Assembly (NCBI GenBank): GCA_016195805.1
Contig: JACPYT010000005.1
Location: forward strand, 62,001 to 126,000
DNA: 64,000 bases
Source of the DNA: Hydrogenophilales bacterium
GTDB lineage: Bacteria > Pseudomonadota > Gammaproteobacteria > Burkholderiales > Thiobacillaceae
Reading direction: 5' to 3'
In this document: positions 37,115 through 46,835 of the stretch, in pieces
Numbering within the stretch: the stretch's first letter is position 1
How the letters are laid out: each line of letters begins with the position of its first letter
The notes under the pieces: model-generated
The model's input: only the letters and a program-made list of their open reading frames with translations
What the model was told of the DNA's origin: nothing
Databases searched by the model: none
Made by a program: the position numbers and the translations under genes

Positions 37115-38170
37115 ATGCGACCGTGCACCCTCGCAACCGCAGCCCTGTTTGCGGCCGCACTCGCCACCGCCCTGCCTGCAGGAGCAGTCGACAGCTTGCG
37201 CAACCTGGCGCAATCGGCCGGCATCCGTTTCGGCACCGCCGTCAACGTCGAGGCCCTGAACACCGATGCGGCCTATGCGCGGCTGCTGGCGCGCGAATTC
37301 AACCTCGTCACCCCCGAAAACGCGCTGAAATTCTCCGTCGTGCAGCCCGAACGCGGGCGCTTCGATTTCACGCAGGCGGATGCCCTGGTCGCATTCGCCG
37401 AAGCGCATCGCATGCAGGTGAACGGCCACGTTCTGGTGTGGGACCAGCAACTGCCGGACTGGCTGACGCAAGGCCACTTCAGCCCGGACGAACTCAAGGC
37501 CATCCTGCACGAACACATTCGGACACTGGTCACCCGCTATCGCGGACGCGTGGCATCGTGGGACGTGGCGGCCGAGGCGGTGGGGGAAGATGGCAAGCCG
37601 CGCGAGACCTTCTGGTCGCGCGGCATCGGCCCGGATTATCTGGCGCTGGCCTTCCGCTGGGCGCACGAGGCCGACCCGCGGGCGCGCCTGCGCTACAACG
37701 ACTACGGCGGCGAGGGTGCCGGCGCCAAGTCCGACGGTATCTACACGCTGGTGGCCGACCTGCGCGTGCATCGCGTACCGATCGATGCCGTCGGCCTGCA
37801 GATGCACGTCGGCCTGAACGACGCGCCCCGTCCCGAGGACGTGCGCCTCAACATGAAACGTCTGGCCGCGCTCGGGCTGGAGACCGACGTCACCGAAATG
37901 GACGTCATGCTTCAGCTGCCGGCGGACCGCGCCGACCTCAAGGCACAGGCCGGGCTGTACCGCGCCATGCTGCAAGCCTGCCTGGCGGTGCCGCTGTGCC
38001 GCAGCTTCTCCACCTGGGGCGCGACCGACCACTACTCGTGGATTCCGGAATTCTTTCCCGGCCGCGGCGCGGCCCTGCTGTTCGATATGGATGGCCACCC
38101 CAAGCCGGCGTACTACAGCGTCCGGCGTCTGCTCCGCCGCGCCGCTGAATCGTCCCCGGCTATCGAATAG
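37115..38170 (+). CDS. Secreted GH10-like glycoside hydrolase with altered active site
   Basis: 351 aa. Signal peptide ending about ALPAGA. GH10 (endo-beta-1,4-xylanase) fold landmarks: LVTPENALKF, GHVLVWDQQLP, YNDYG-EG--AKSDGIY, GLQMHV and the late W in STWGATDHYSW. Acid/base Glu154 and nucleophile Glu261 (VTEMDV) are kept. Two near-invariant substrate contacts are changed: the Asn before the acid/base is Ala153 (WDVAAEA instead of WDVxNEA), and the His of LVWH is Asp110. Both contact the -1 sugar in the family, so a substrate other than xylan is likely. No carbohydrate-binding module. Confidence 0.85.
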   Translation: MRPCTLATAALFAAALATALPAGAVDSLRNLAQSAGIRFGTAVNVEALNTDAAYARLLAREFNLVTPENALKFSVVQPERGRFDFTQADALVAFAEAHRMQVNGHVLVWDQQLPDWLTQGHFSPDELKAILHEHIRTLVTRYRGRVASWDVAAEAVGEDGKPRETFWSRGIGPDYLALAFRWAHEADPRARLRYNDYGGEGAGAKSDGIYTLVADLRVHRVPIDAVGLQMHVGLNDAPRPEDVRLNMKRLAALGLETDVTEMDVMLQLPADRADLKAQAGLYRAMLQACLAVPLCRSFSTWGATDHYSWIPEFFPGRGAALLFDMDGHPKPAYYSVRRLLRRAAESSPAIE

Positions 38171-38174
38171 CCGG
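38156..38174 (+). terminator. Hairpin over the stop codon of the GH10-like gene
   Basis: CCGGCTAT-CGA-ATAGCCGG, perfect 8-nt arms including the stop codon TAG. No T-run follows, so it may protect or pause the transcript rather than terminate by itself. It separates the operon from the convergent slipin gene. Confidence 0.35.
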
Positions 38175-38200
38175 ACCGCCGGGCTCCTTCTCCAAAGCCG

Positions 38201-38962
38201 TCATTCCCCCTGTTTCTGCTTTTCCAGAAAATGCGACACCAGATCCATCGGCAGCGGGAAAATAATGGTGGTGTTCTTGTCAGCGCCGATCACTGTCAGG
38301 GTTTCCAGATAGCGTAACTGGATCGCCTGCGGCTCTTTCGCCAGGATCGCGGCGGCCTGGAACAGCTTCTCGGCGGCCTGCAATTCGCCCTCGGCGTGGA
38401 TCACCTTGGCACGGCGCTCGCGTTCCGCCTCGGCCTGACGGGCGATGGCCCGGATCATCGATTCGGTCAGATCGATCTGTTTGATCTCGACGTTGGAGAC
38501 TTTGATGCCCCAGGAGCTGGTCTGTGCGTCCAGCGCTTGCTGGACATCGGTGTTGAGCTTTTCGCGCTCGGCCAGCATGTCGTCCAGCTGGTGCTTCCCG
38601 AGCACCGAGCGCAACGTGGTCTGCGCGAGCTGGCTTGTTGCATTGAGGTAATTTTCGACTTCGATGACCGAATGTTTCGCATCGGTGATACGGAAATAAA
38701 TCACCGCACTCACCTTCACCGACACGTTATCGCGCGAGATAACGTCCTGCGTCGGCACTTCGAGAACGACGGTGCGCAGGTCGACACGCACCACTTTCTG
38801 GATCGCGGGGATGATCAACACCAGGCCCGGCCCCGACACCTTCTGGAACCGCCCCAGAAAAAACACCACACCGCGCTCGTATTCGCGGAAGATCCAGATT
38901 GCGGAAGCCAGGAACATCACGGCCACCACCAATAACAGAATGCTGCCGAGTTCAAGAAGCAC
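38201..38962 (-). CDS. Slipin (SPFH/band 7, stomatin-like membrane protein)
   Basis: 253 aa. N-terminal transmembrane helix (LLLVVAVMFLASAIWIF) followed by the band-7 domain: REYERGVVFFLGRF, GPGLVLIIPAIQKVVRVDLRT, the ATSQLAQTTLRSVLGKHQLDDMLAER core and a helical C-terminus. Such proteins scaffold membrane microdomains and often pair with an NfeD protease partner, absent here. Start is GTG 38962 with GAGGAG 7 nt upstream; the frame runs on to 39121, but that would cross the tRNA-Leu gene. Confidence 0.92.
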   Translation of the reverse strand: MLLELGSILLLVVAVMFLASAIWIFREYERGVVFFLGRFQKVSGPGLVLIIPAIQKVVRVDLRTVVLEVPTQDVISRDNVSVKVSAVIYFRITDAKHSVIEVENYLNATSQLAQTTLRSVLGKHQLDDMLAEREKLNTDVQQALDAQTSSWGIKVSNVEIKQIDLTESMIRAIARQAEAERERRAKVIHAEGELQAAEKLFQAAAILAKEPQAIQLRYLETLTVIGADKNTTIIFPLPMDLVSHFLEKQKQGE

Positions 38963-39080
38963 GATCGTTCTCCTCTCAAGGAATGTACCGGGGGCGCATG
39001 CCATGGCCTGCGCGTCGTACACCGAAAAGCTTACTACCGGGAGGCGGGGAAAGATATAAACGGAAACCCCGTGTGTTTCC

Positions 39081-39167
39081 TGGTGCCGGGAGGGGGACTC
39101 GAACCCCCACAGTGTTACCACCGGCGGATTTTGAATCCGCTGCGTCTACCGATTCCGCCATCCCGGC
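39081..39167 (-). tRNA. tRNA-Leu (anticodon CAA)
   Basis: Acceptor arms GCCGGGA/TCCCGGC, encoded CCA end (39081-39083), T-loop GGTTCGAGTCC, long class II variable arm and anticodon loop TTCAAAA, giving anticodon CAA for codon UUG. 87 nt with CCA. Confidence 0.97.
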
Positions 39168-39208
39168 AAGGGGCCGGACGCGAACGCGGCCGGCGACAGA
39201 AGCCGCGC

Positions 39209-39238
39209 ATTATCGCCGAATCCAGCAGCCTGCCGCAA
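39209..39238 (-). promoter_or_regulatory. Candidate promoter of tRNA-Leu
   Basis: Minus strand TTGCGG (39238-39233), 18-nt spacer, GATAAT (39214-39209); start predicted near 39202, about 35 nt before the mature tRNA 5' end. Confidence 0.5.
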
Positions 39239-39247
39239 GGCGGCAGC

Positions 39248-39253
39248 TATAAT
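39248..39253 (+). promoter_or_regulatory. -10 element of queA, implying a leaderless transcript
   Basis: TATAAT ends 8 nt before the queA ATG (39262), so transcription should start at or within about 3 nt of the ATG. No Shine-Dalgarno sequence is possible. A hairpin TGCCG-CAAGG-CGGCA precedes it, and no clear -35 is seen. Confidence 0.5.
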
Positions 39254-39261
39254 CGCGCCCC

Positions 39262-40296
39262 ATGCGTGTTGCCGATTTCGATTTCGATCTCCCCGCCGAC
39301 CTGATTGCGCAGTTTCCGCCCGCGGTGCGCGGCGGCAGCCGGCTGCTGCATGTCGAGGCGACCGGCCTGCTGCACGATCGCGAATTCAGCGAGCTGCCCA
39401 CGCTGCTGCGGCCGGACGACCTGCTGGTGATGAACGACACGCGCGTGATCAAGGCGCGGCTGTTCGGCCACAAGGAATCGGGCGGCAAGGTCGAACTGCT
39501 GGTGGAGCGGGTCGTGGGCGAATTCGAGGCGCTGGCCTTCATCCGCGCCAGCCATGCGCCGAAGCCGGGTTCGCGCATTCATCTTTCCGAGGACACCCTC
39601 CTTGATGTGCTGGCGCGGCAGGACGACCTGACGCAGTTGCGCTTTCCGCGCCCGGTGCTGAACGTGCTGGAGCAATTCGGCCGATTGCCTTTGCCGCCCT
39701 ACATCGAACATACGCCGACGGCGGACGACGAAGCGCGTTACCAGACCGTGTATGCCGACGCGCCCGGCGCGGTGGCGGCGCCGACGGCCGGCCTGCATTT
39801 CGACGACGCGATGCTGGATGCGCTAAAAGAAATGGGGATTCGCACGGCGCGGGTAACCCTGCACGTCGGCGCCGGCACCTTTCAGCCGGTGCGGGTGGAC
39901 GACGTGGCCGAGCACAAGATGCACAGCGAGCGCTATACGATTCCGCAGCCGACAGTTGACGCCATCCGCGAGACGCGCGTGCGTGGCGGCCGCGTCGTGG
40001 CAGTCGGCACCACCAGCCTGCGCGCCCTGGAGGCCGCAGCCCAGCCGGGCGAATTGCACGCAGGTTCGAGCGAAACCGACATCTTCATCACGCCGGGCTA
40101 TCGTTTTAAAGTGGTCGACGCGCTCATCACCAACTTCCATTTACCCAAGTCCACGCTGCTGATGCTGGTCTCCGCATTTGCCGGCGTGGACACCATCCGC
40201 GCCGCCTACACTCACGCCATCGCCGAGCGCTACCGCTTCTTCAGCTATGGCGATGCAATGTTTTTAGAAAAAACACACAACGATCTTTCCCCATAA
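39262..40296 (+). CDS. queA: S-adenosylmethionine:tRNA ribosyltransferase-isomerase
   Basis: 344 aa. Transfers and isomerises the ribosyl moiety of AdoMet onto preQ1-tRNA to give epoxyqueuosine. Family segments: [13 protein letters not shown] at the start, [37 protein letters not shown], and [18 protein letters not shown]. Start is fixed by the family N-terminus [11 protein letters not shown]. Followed by an inverted repeat and then tgt, the other queuosine enzyme. Confidence 0.97.
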   Translation: MRVADFDFDLPADLIAQFPPAVRGGSRLLHVEATGLLHDREFSELPTLLRPDDLLVMNDTRVIKARLFGHKESGGKVELLVERVVGEFEALAFIRASHAPKPGSRIHLSEDTLLDVLARQDDLTQLRFPRPVLNVLEQFGRLPLPPYIEHTPTADDEARYQTVYADAPGAVAAPTAGLHFDDAMLDALKEMGIRTARVTLHVGAGTFQPVRVDDVAEHKMHSERYTIPQPTVDAIRETRVRGGRVVAVGTTSLRALEAAAQPGELHAGSSETDIFITPGYRFKVVDALITNFHLPKSTLLMLVSAFAGVDTIRAAYTHAIAERYRFFSYGDAMFLEKTHNDLSP

Positions 40297-41535
<1,239 letters not shown>

Positions 41536-41581
41536 AATCCCGTGGTTTTAACTGAACAGCCTTGATTCGGAGCGTTTACCC

Positions 41582-41899
41582 ATGATTTCCCTTGCCCATG
41601 CACAAGCCGCCGCAGCGGCCAACCCGGGTTTTGAGCAATTCCTCCCGCTCATCATCATCTTCGTCCTGTTCTGGTTCATGCTGATCCGCCCGCAGATGAA
41701 GCGCGCCAAGGAACAGAAAAAGATGCTGACGGAACTGGCCAAGGGCGACGAAGTCGTCACCGCCAGCGGTCAGGTCGGCAAGGTTGTGAAACTCGGCGAT
41801 CAGTATGTATCGCTGGAAATCGCTGACGGCGTCATCACCCACGTGCAGAAACAGTCGGTGCAGACGCTGCTGCCCAAGGGCACGATCAAGGGCCTGTAA
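41582..41899 (+). CDS. yajC: Preprotein translocase subunit YajC
   Basis: 105 aa. One transmembrane helix (LIIIFVLFWFMLI) followed by RPQMKRAKEQKKMLTELAKGDEVVTASG, the family signature. Accessory subunit of SecDF-YajC. 46 nt after tgt and before secD, the conserved order tgt-yajC-secD-secF. A TAGAAT overlapping the tgt stop may be its own -10. Confidence 0.97.
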   Translation: MISLAHAQAAAAANPGFEQFLPLIIIFVLFWFMLIRPQMKRAKEQKKMLTELAKGDEVVTASGQVGKVVKLGDQYVSLEIADGVITHVQKQSVQTLLPKGTIKGL

Positions 41900-41969
41900 G
41901 GTATCTGACGCGAGCAGCCGGTTTCGCCGTGCTGCCCAATCCATTCCGCTCACTGCTTTCGGCTAAAAA

Positions 41970-43784
41970 ATGAACCGCTTCCCGCTCTGGAAATATGTGC
42001 TCATCGGCATCACGCTGGTGATCGCCTTCCTCTACACCCTGCCCAATTTCTTTGGCGAAGTGCCCGCGGTGCAGATTTCCCCCGTGCGCACCACCGAAAA
42101 GGTCGACGCGACCCTGCTGGGCCAGGTGGAATCCTCGCTGAAAGCGGCCAGCCTGGGCTATCAGGGCGTGGAACTCGCGGGGAACAGCATCAAGGTGCGC
42201 CTGGCCAGCACCGACCTGCAGATCAAGGCCAAGGACGTGCTGCAGAACAGCCTGGGCGAACGCTATACCGTCGCGCTCAACCTGGTGTCTGCCTCGCCGG
42301 CCTGGCTGTCGTCGATTCATGCACTGCCGATGTATCTCGGCCTGGACTTGCGCGGCGGGGTGCACTTCCTGCTCGAGGTCGACATGAAAGCCGCGCTGGA
42401 AAAGTCGGCCATCCGTTACCAGAACGATTTCCGTACCGAACTGCGTGGCGACAAGATCCGCTACGGCGCCATCACCCGCGCAGGCGACGCCGTGACCGTG
42501 CATTTCGCCACCCGCGACCAGCGGGATGCCGCCCTCAACAAGCTGGGGACTGCGTTCACCGACTTGGTGTTCACCCCCGAAGACCAGGCCGACGGCTTCA
42601 CCCTGACCTCGCGCCTGAAGCCGCAAGCCGAAACCAAGGTGCAGGAATTTGCTCTGCAGCAGAACATCACCACGCTCAGAAACCGCGTCAACGAGCTCGG
42701 CGTGGCCGAACCCGTGATCCAGCAGCAGGGCACCAGCCGCGTCGTGGTGCAGTTGCCCGGCGTGCAGGACACCGCCAAGGCGAAGGACATCCTCGGGCGC
42801 ACCGCCACGCTGGAAATCCGCATGGTCGACGAACAGGCCGACCCGACAGCCGTCCAGCAGGGCCAGCCCCCGTTCGGCGACGACATCGTGACCAGCCGCG
42901 ATGGCGGAAAAATCGCGGTGAAGAAGGACGTGGTGCTGACCGGCGACTCGATCACCGACGCCTCGCCGGGTTTCGACAGCACCAGCGGTCAGGCCGCCGT
43001 CCACGTCAATCTGGACAGCAAGGGCGCACGCATCTTCAAGGACGTGACGCGCGAGAACGTCGGCAAGCGCATGGCCATCCTGCTGATCGAAAAGGGCGTG
43101 GCCGAAGCCATCACCGCACCGGTGATCCGCGAAGAAATCGGCGGCGGCCGGGTGCAGATCACCGGCATGGAATCCGCCCAGGAAGCCTCCGACATCGCCC
43201 TGCTGCTGCGCGCCGGCGCGCTGGCTGCGCCGATGCAGATCGTGGAGGAGCGCACCGTCGGCCCCAGCATGGGCGCTGAGAACATCCGCAAGGGCTTCCA
43301 CTCCAACCTGTGGGGCTTCCTCGCCGTCTCGTTGTTCATGGCGATTTACTACCGCGTGTTCGGGCTGTTCTCGGCAATCGCACTCGCCATCAACGGCTTC
43401 TTCCTGATCGCGCTGCTGTCGATGCTGCAAGCCACGCTCACCCTGCCCGGCATGGCGGCCATCGCGCTCACCCTCGGCATGGCGATCGACGCCAACGTGC
43501 TGATCAACGAGCGGATCAGAGAAGAGTTGCGCAACGGCGCCACCCCGCAGGCAGCTATCCACGCCGGCTACGAACGCGCCTGGGCCACCATTCTCGACTC
43601 CAACCTCACCACGCTGATCGCAGGCGTCGCGCTGTTCTGGCTCGGCTCCGGCCCGGTGCGCGGCTTTGCGGTGGTGCTGTGTCTGGGCATCCTCACCTCC
43701 ATGTTCAGCGCCGTCACCGTGTCGCGCGCCATGGTCAATCTCACCTATGGCCGCCAGGCGCGGCTGGCCAAAGTCTCGATCTAA
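41970..43784 (+). CDS. secD: Protein translocase subunit SecD
   Basis: 604 aa. Proton-motive-force-driven partner of SecYEG. N-terminal helix, GLDLRGGVHFLLEVD (D1 motif), periplasmic P1 domain, then the C-terminal membrane block with GAENIRKGFHSNLWGF, TLPGMAAIALTLGMAIDANVLINERIREE and SVTVSRAM-like end. Somewhat shorter than many SecD but with all domains. 9 nt before secF. Confidence 0.97.
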   Translation: MNRFPLWKYVLIGITLVIAFLYTLPNFFGEVPAVQISPVRTTEKVDATLLGQVESSLKAASLGYQGVELAGNSIKVRLASTDLQIKAKDVLQNSLGERYTVALNLVSASPAWLSSIHALPMYLGLDLRGGVHFLLEVDMKAALEKSAIRYQNDFRTELRGDKIRYGAITRAGDAVTVHFATRDQRDAALNKLGTAFTDLVFTPEDQADGFTLTSRLKPQAETKVQEFALQQNITTLRNRVNELGVAEPVIQQQGTSRVVVQLPGVQDTAKAKDILGRTATLEIRMVDEQADPTAVQQGQPPFGDDIVTSRDGGKIAVKKDVVLTGDSITDASPGFDSTSGQAAVHVNLDSKGARIFKDVTRENVGKRMAILLIEKGVAEAITAPVIREEIGGGRVQITGMESAQEASDIALLLRAGALAAPMQIVEERTVGPSMGAENIRKGFHSNLWGFLAVSLFMAIYYRVFGLFSAIALAINGFFLIALLSMLQATLTLPGMAAIALTLGMAIDANVLINERIREELRNGATPQAAIHAGYERAWATILDSNLTTLIAGVALFWLGSGPVRGFAVVLCLGILTSMFSAVTVSRAMVNLTYGRQARLAKVSI

Positions 43785-43793
43785 GGGCACGCC

Positions 43794-44726
43794 ATGCTGG
43801 AATTTTTCCCGTTCAAGAAGAACATCCCCTTCATGAGTTGGGGGAAGGTGACGACGGCGATTTCGCTGGTCACCTTTCTCTTTGCGATCTGGGCGCTGTG
43901 GGACAAGGGCCTGAATCTGGGCGTCGATTTCACCGGCGGCACGGTGATGGAAATCCACGCCGGCCAGCCCGCCGACCTGCAGGCCATGCGGGCAGTGCTT
44001 GAAAAAACCGGCCTGACCGAAGTGTCGGTGCAAAACTTCGGCACCAGCCGGGATGTCCTGATCCGCCTGCCCAACAAGGGCGAAAGCAATGCCGCGGAAA
44101 CCAGCAACCGCGTGATGGCTGCCCTGACGGCCACCAACCCCGGACTTGAATTGAAGCGCGTCGATTTCGTCGGCCCGCAGGTCGGCAAGGAACTCTACGA
44201 CAACGGCGCGCTGGCGCTGCTGGTGGTCGCCTTCGGCATCATGGCCTACTTGGCGATCCGCTTCGAATGGCGCTTTGCGCTGGCCGGCATGCTCGCCAAC
44301 ATGCACGACATCGTCATCATCCTCGGCGTGTTCGCATTCTTCCAGTGGGAATTCACCCTCACCGTGCTGGCCGGCGTGCTGGCGATCCTGGGCTACTCGG
44401 TCAACGAGTCGGTGGTGGTGTTCGACCGGATCCGCGAAAACATCCGCAAAATGCGCGGCGCGACCATTCCCGAGATCATCGACGATGCCATCACCCGCAC
44501 CATGAGCCGCACCATCATCACCCACGGCTCGACGCAGATCATGGTGCTGTCGATGCTGTTCTTCGGTGGCGAGGCGCTGCACAACTTCGCGCTCGCGCTC
44601 ACCATCGGCATCATGTTCGGCATCTATTCCTCGGTGCTGGTCGCCTCGCCGCTGCTGCTGATGTTCGGCGTCAAGCGCGAGCACTTCATCAAGCCGGTGG
44701 AAAAGAAGGAAGAAGCGGTGGTGTAA
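43794..44726 (+). CDS. secF: Protein translocase subunit SecF
   Basis: 310 aa, six membrane segments. GVDFTGGTVMEI at the start, then DIVIILGVFAFFQWEFTLTVLAGVLAILGYSVNESVVVFDRIREN and RTIITHGSTQIMVLSMLFFGGE in the membrane core. Forms the SecDF complex with the preceding gene. Confidence 0.97.
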   Translation: MLEFFPFKKNIPFMSWGKVTTAISLVTFLFAIWALWDKGLNLGVDFTGGTVMEIHAGQPADLQAMRAVLEKTGLTEVSVQNFGTSRDVLIRLPNKGESNAAETSNRVMAALTATNPGLELKRVDFVGPQVGKELYDNGALALLVVAFGIMAYLAIRFEWRFALAGMLANMHDIVIILGVFAFFQWEFTLTVLAGVLAILGYSVNESVVVFDRIRENIRKMRGATIPEIIDDAITRTMSRTIITHGSTQIMVLSMLFFGGEALHNFALALTIGIMFGIYSSVLVASPLLLMFGVKREHFIKPVEKKEEAVV

Positions 44727-44795
44727 GCAGTGAGACGGTAAATCCGCTCTCCCTACCCGCTCCCCGCTTGCTACTTACCGTTCACCACGTACCCC

Positions 44796-45392
44796 ATGCT
44801 CCAAGAATTCATCACCTGGCTCCTCGCCACCGTCCACACCTGGGGCTATACCGGCATCTTCATCCTGATGGCGCTGGAGTCGACGGTATTGCCGATTCCG
44901 AGCGAACTGGTGCTGATTCCGGCCGGCTATCTCGCGCACCAGGGACACATGGATTTCGGCCTGATCGTGCTGACATCCACCGTCGGCTGCCTGGCCGGCG
45001 CCTCGCTCAACTACGCGGTGGCGTTATGGGTGGGGCGGCCCTTCCTCGAACGCTGGGGCCGCTACTTCTTCGTGCGTCCCGAACTGTTGCACAAGACCGA
45101 CGCCTTCTTCGTCCGGCATGGCGCCATCTCCACCTTCACCGGCCGCCTCATCCCCGGCATCCGCCACCTGATTTCCATCCCGGCCGGACTCGCCCGCATG
45201 AACCCCGGCACCTTCGCGCTCTACACCTGCCTTGGCGCGGGACTGTGGTCGCTCGTGCTGACCCTGTTCGGTTATTTCCTGGGCGGCAACGAAGCGCTCA
45301 TCCGGGAATACCAGCACTTCATCACCGCCGGCGTCGTCGTTTTCGTGGCGCTGATCATCGGCGGGTATGTATGGTGGCAAAGGCGGCGTTAG
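44796..45392 (+). CDS. DedA family inner-membrane protein
   Basis: 198 aa. SNARE-associated/DedA fold: E-x-PIPSELVLIPAGYLA, GSLNYAVALWVGR-like segment (GASLNYAVALWVGRPF), FTGRLIPGIRHLISIPAGLARM, and C-terminal helices. Members act as polyprenyl-phosphate or phospholipid flippases and support membrane homeostasis and polymyxin resistance; the substrate here is not readable. Convergent with the HD-GYP gene, 21 nt away, with no evident terminator. Confidence 0.92.
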   Translation: MLQEFITWLLATVHTWGYTGIFILMALESTVLPIPSELVLIPAGYLAHQGHMDFGLIVLTSTVGCLAGASLNYAVALWVGRPFLERWGRYFFVRPELLHKTDAFFVRHGAISTFTGRLIPGIRHLISIPAGLARMNPGTFALYTCLGAGLWSLVLTLFGYFLGGNEALIREYQHFITAGVVVFVALIIGGYVWWQRRR

Positions 45393-45413
45393 ACTTCCCG
45401 GATCGGCGGACAA

Positions 45414-46688
45414 TCAAACCGCACGATTGCTCGAAAGGCTGTTTTCGGTGAAGTAGCTGACGCGTGTGCGCGGATCGAGATAAGCGAGCACAGCCCCATC
45501 CAGTTCCGCAGGCCGCAGGGTTTTTACCACGGAAACGTCGGGCGTTTCGCGCAGGTCCAGCCACAAGGCCTCTTCCTTGGGAACGTCCGGGTCGTAGATC
45601 AATAGCGAAGGGTGCAGGAGCCGGCCCGGATTGACGCTCATGATCAGGCCAATCTGCCCATTGCTCAACTGCACGACGCTCCCGGGCGGGTATATCCCCA
45701 TGCAGCGCACGAATAATTGCAGCAGAACCGGATCGTATTTGCCCTGCTCCTTCCTGAACATGAAGGCGATGGCCTCGGCTGGCGTCATGGATTCCGCCGG
45801 GTTGGCACGATTGCAGTAGGTATCGAAAGTATTGGCAATACAAGCGATTCGAGCGAGCCGGCCGATCTGCTCGCCGGCAAGCTTACCCGGATACCCGCTC
45901 CCGTCGAGCAGCTCGTGGTGCATGGCGATGACGCCCAATGCGGCGGCGGGCATGCCAGGCAGGCGTTGCGCCATGTCGACACCATACGCTGCGTGCTGCT
46001 GGTAGAAACTGAGTTCGGCTTTCGTCCAGGGCGATTTGTTCAGAAGTATCTGGCTGGGTATCTTTTCCCTGCCGATATCGTGCAGCAGCGTGCCGAGCCC
46101 CAGTGCGCGCATTTCTTCGGCGCCCAGTTGCGCTTCCTTTGCCAGGATCAGCGACAACATCGTCACATTGAGGGCATGGTAATACGCGTTCTCGTCGCCC
46201 GCCTTGGTGTTCACCAGGTGCAGGACGACATCCTTGTCCGCCAGCATCGATTCCACCATGCCCGACACCAGCGTCCGCGCCTGCTCGATCGATTCGTCCG
46301 GACGGGAAAAAAGGTTGCGCAACAACGACTTGACGGTCGAGGCCCCGGCAGCAAACTCCCGTTCGCAGCGCCCCAGCGCCTCACGCTGGCGCGCGAGTCT
46401 TTCCCGCCGTTCCTTTTTCTCTGCCCACATCGCCTCGATTTCCGGATCTGGCGGCACGGGTGGAGGCGCAGGCGTATTTGCTCTGGGCGGGGGCAAGGGT
46501 GGTAAATCGCTCTTGCTGCTGTCGTAGAGCACATGCGAAATCCCGAGGGAACGCAATTGCTGCAACTGCTTTTCGCTGCGAATCTTGAAGCTGCTGAAAA
46601 GGAAAGGGTGATCCATCCAGGATTCAATCCGGATATGCAGCCCCACTCTTACCTGTTCAATGCTGATGCGTTGTTCCTGCTCGTTCAT
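45414..46688 (-). CDS. HD-GYP domain protein, probable cyclic-di-GMP phosphodiesterase
   Basis: 424 aa. N-terminal DUF3391-like domain (about 1-60: ISIEQVRVGLHIRI-ESWMDHPFLFSSFKI), a proline-rich linker (LPPLPPPRANTPAPPPVPP), a helical stretch, then the HD-GYP domain about 150-350 with HDIG at about 203-206 (LLHDIGREKIP) and HHELLDGSGYPG about residue 257. All key metal-site residues and the GYP motif are present, so it should hydrolyse c-di-GMP. Stands alone and is convergent with DedA. Confidence 0.93.
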   Translation of the reverse strand: MNEQEQRISIEQVRVGLHIRIESWMDHPFLFSSFKIRSEKQLQQLRSLGISHVLYDSSKSDLPPLPPPRANTPAPPPVPPDPEIEAMWAEKKERRERLARQREALGRCEREFAAGASTVKSLLRNLFSRPDESIEQARTLVSGMVESMLADKDVVLHLVNTKAGDENAYYHALNVTMLSLILAKEAQLGAEEMRALGLGTLLHDIGREKIPSQILLNKSPWTKAELSFYQQHAAYGVDMAQRLPGMPAAALGVIAMHHELLDGSGYPGKLAGEQIGRLARIACIANTFDTYCNRANPAESMTPAEAIAFMFRKEQGKYDPVLLQLFVRCMGIYPPGSVVQLSNGQIGLIMSVNPGRLLHPSLLIYDPDVPKEEALWLDLRETPDVSVVKTLRPAELDGAVLAYLDPRTRVSYFTENSLSSNRAV

Positions 46689-46835
46689 CGGTCAAACGAT
46701 CCTATAGCCGGTTCGGCTTCCGCCCTCTACACGCACACTGCGGACGCTGGCATTTGCAAACCTGTAAAGGGCAAGCCTGGGGGAAAGCTACACATGTGGT
46801 GTGATCATCCCGCGAACTGGCAGCCCCTGAACTCA

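Noticed and set aside
31418-38170. PEP-CTERM/exosortase-type exopolysaccharide locus
   Set aside because: Although sigma-54 promoters are typical of such loci, no exosortase, PrsK/PrsR, Wza-like or PEP-CTERM protein genes are present.
38963-39121. N-terminal extension of the slipin gene to 39121
   Set aside because: It would be encoded by the tRNA-Leu gene; the GTG at 38962 has an excellent GAGGAG site.
41886-44684. 932-codon open frame on the minus strand opposite secD-secF
   Set aside because: Antisense shadow caused by high GC third positions; secD and secF on the plus strand have clear family motifs.
46689-46835. Possible c-di-GMP (GEMM) riboswitch upstream of the HD-GYP gene
   Set aside because: A GGGCAA-like string is present on the opposite strand, but the paired helices and GNGACGCAAAGCC-type core are missing.
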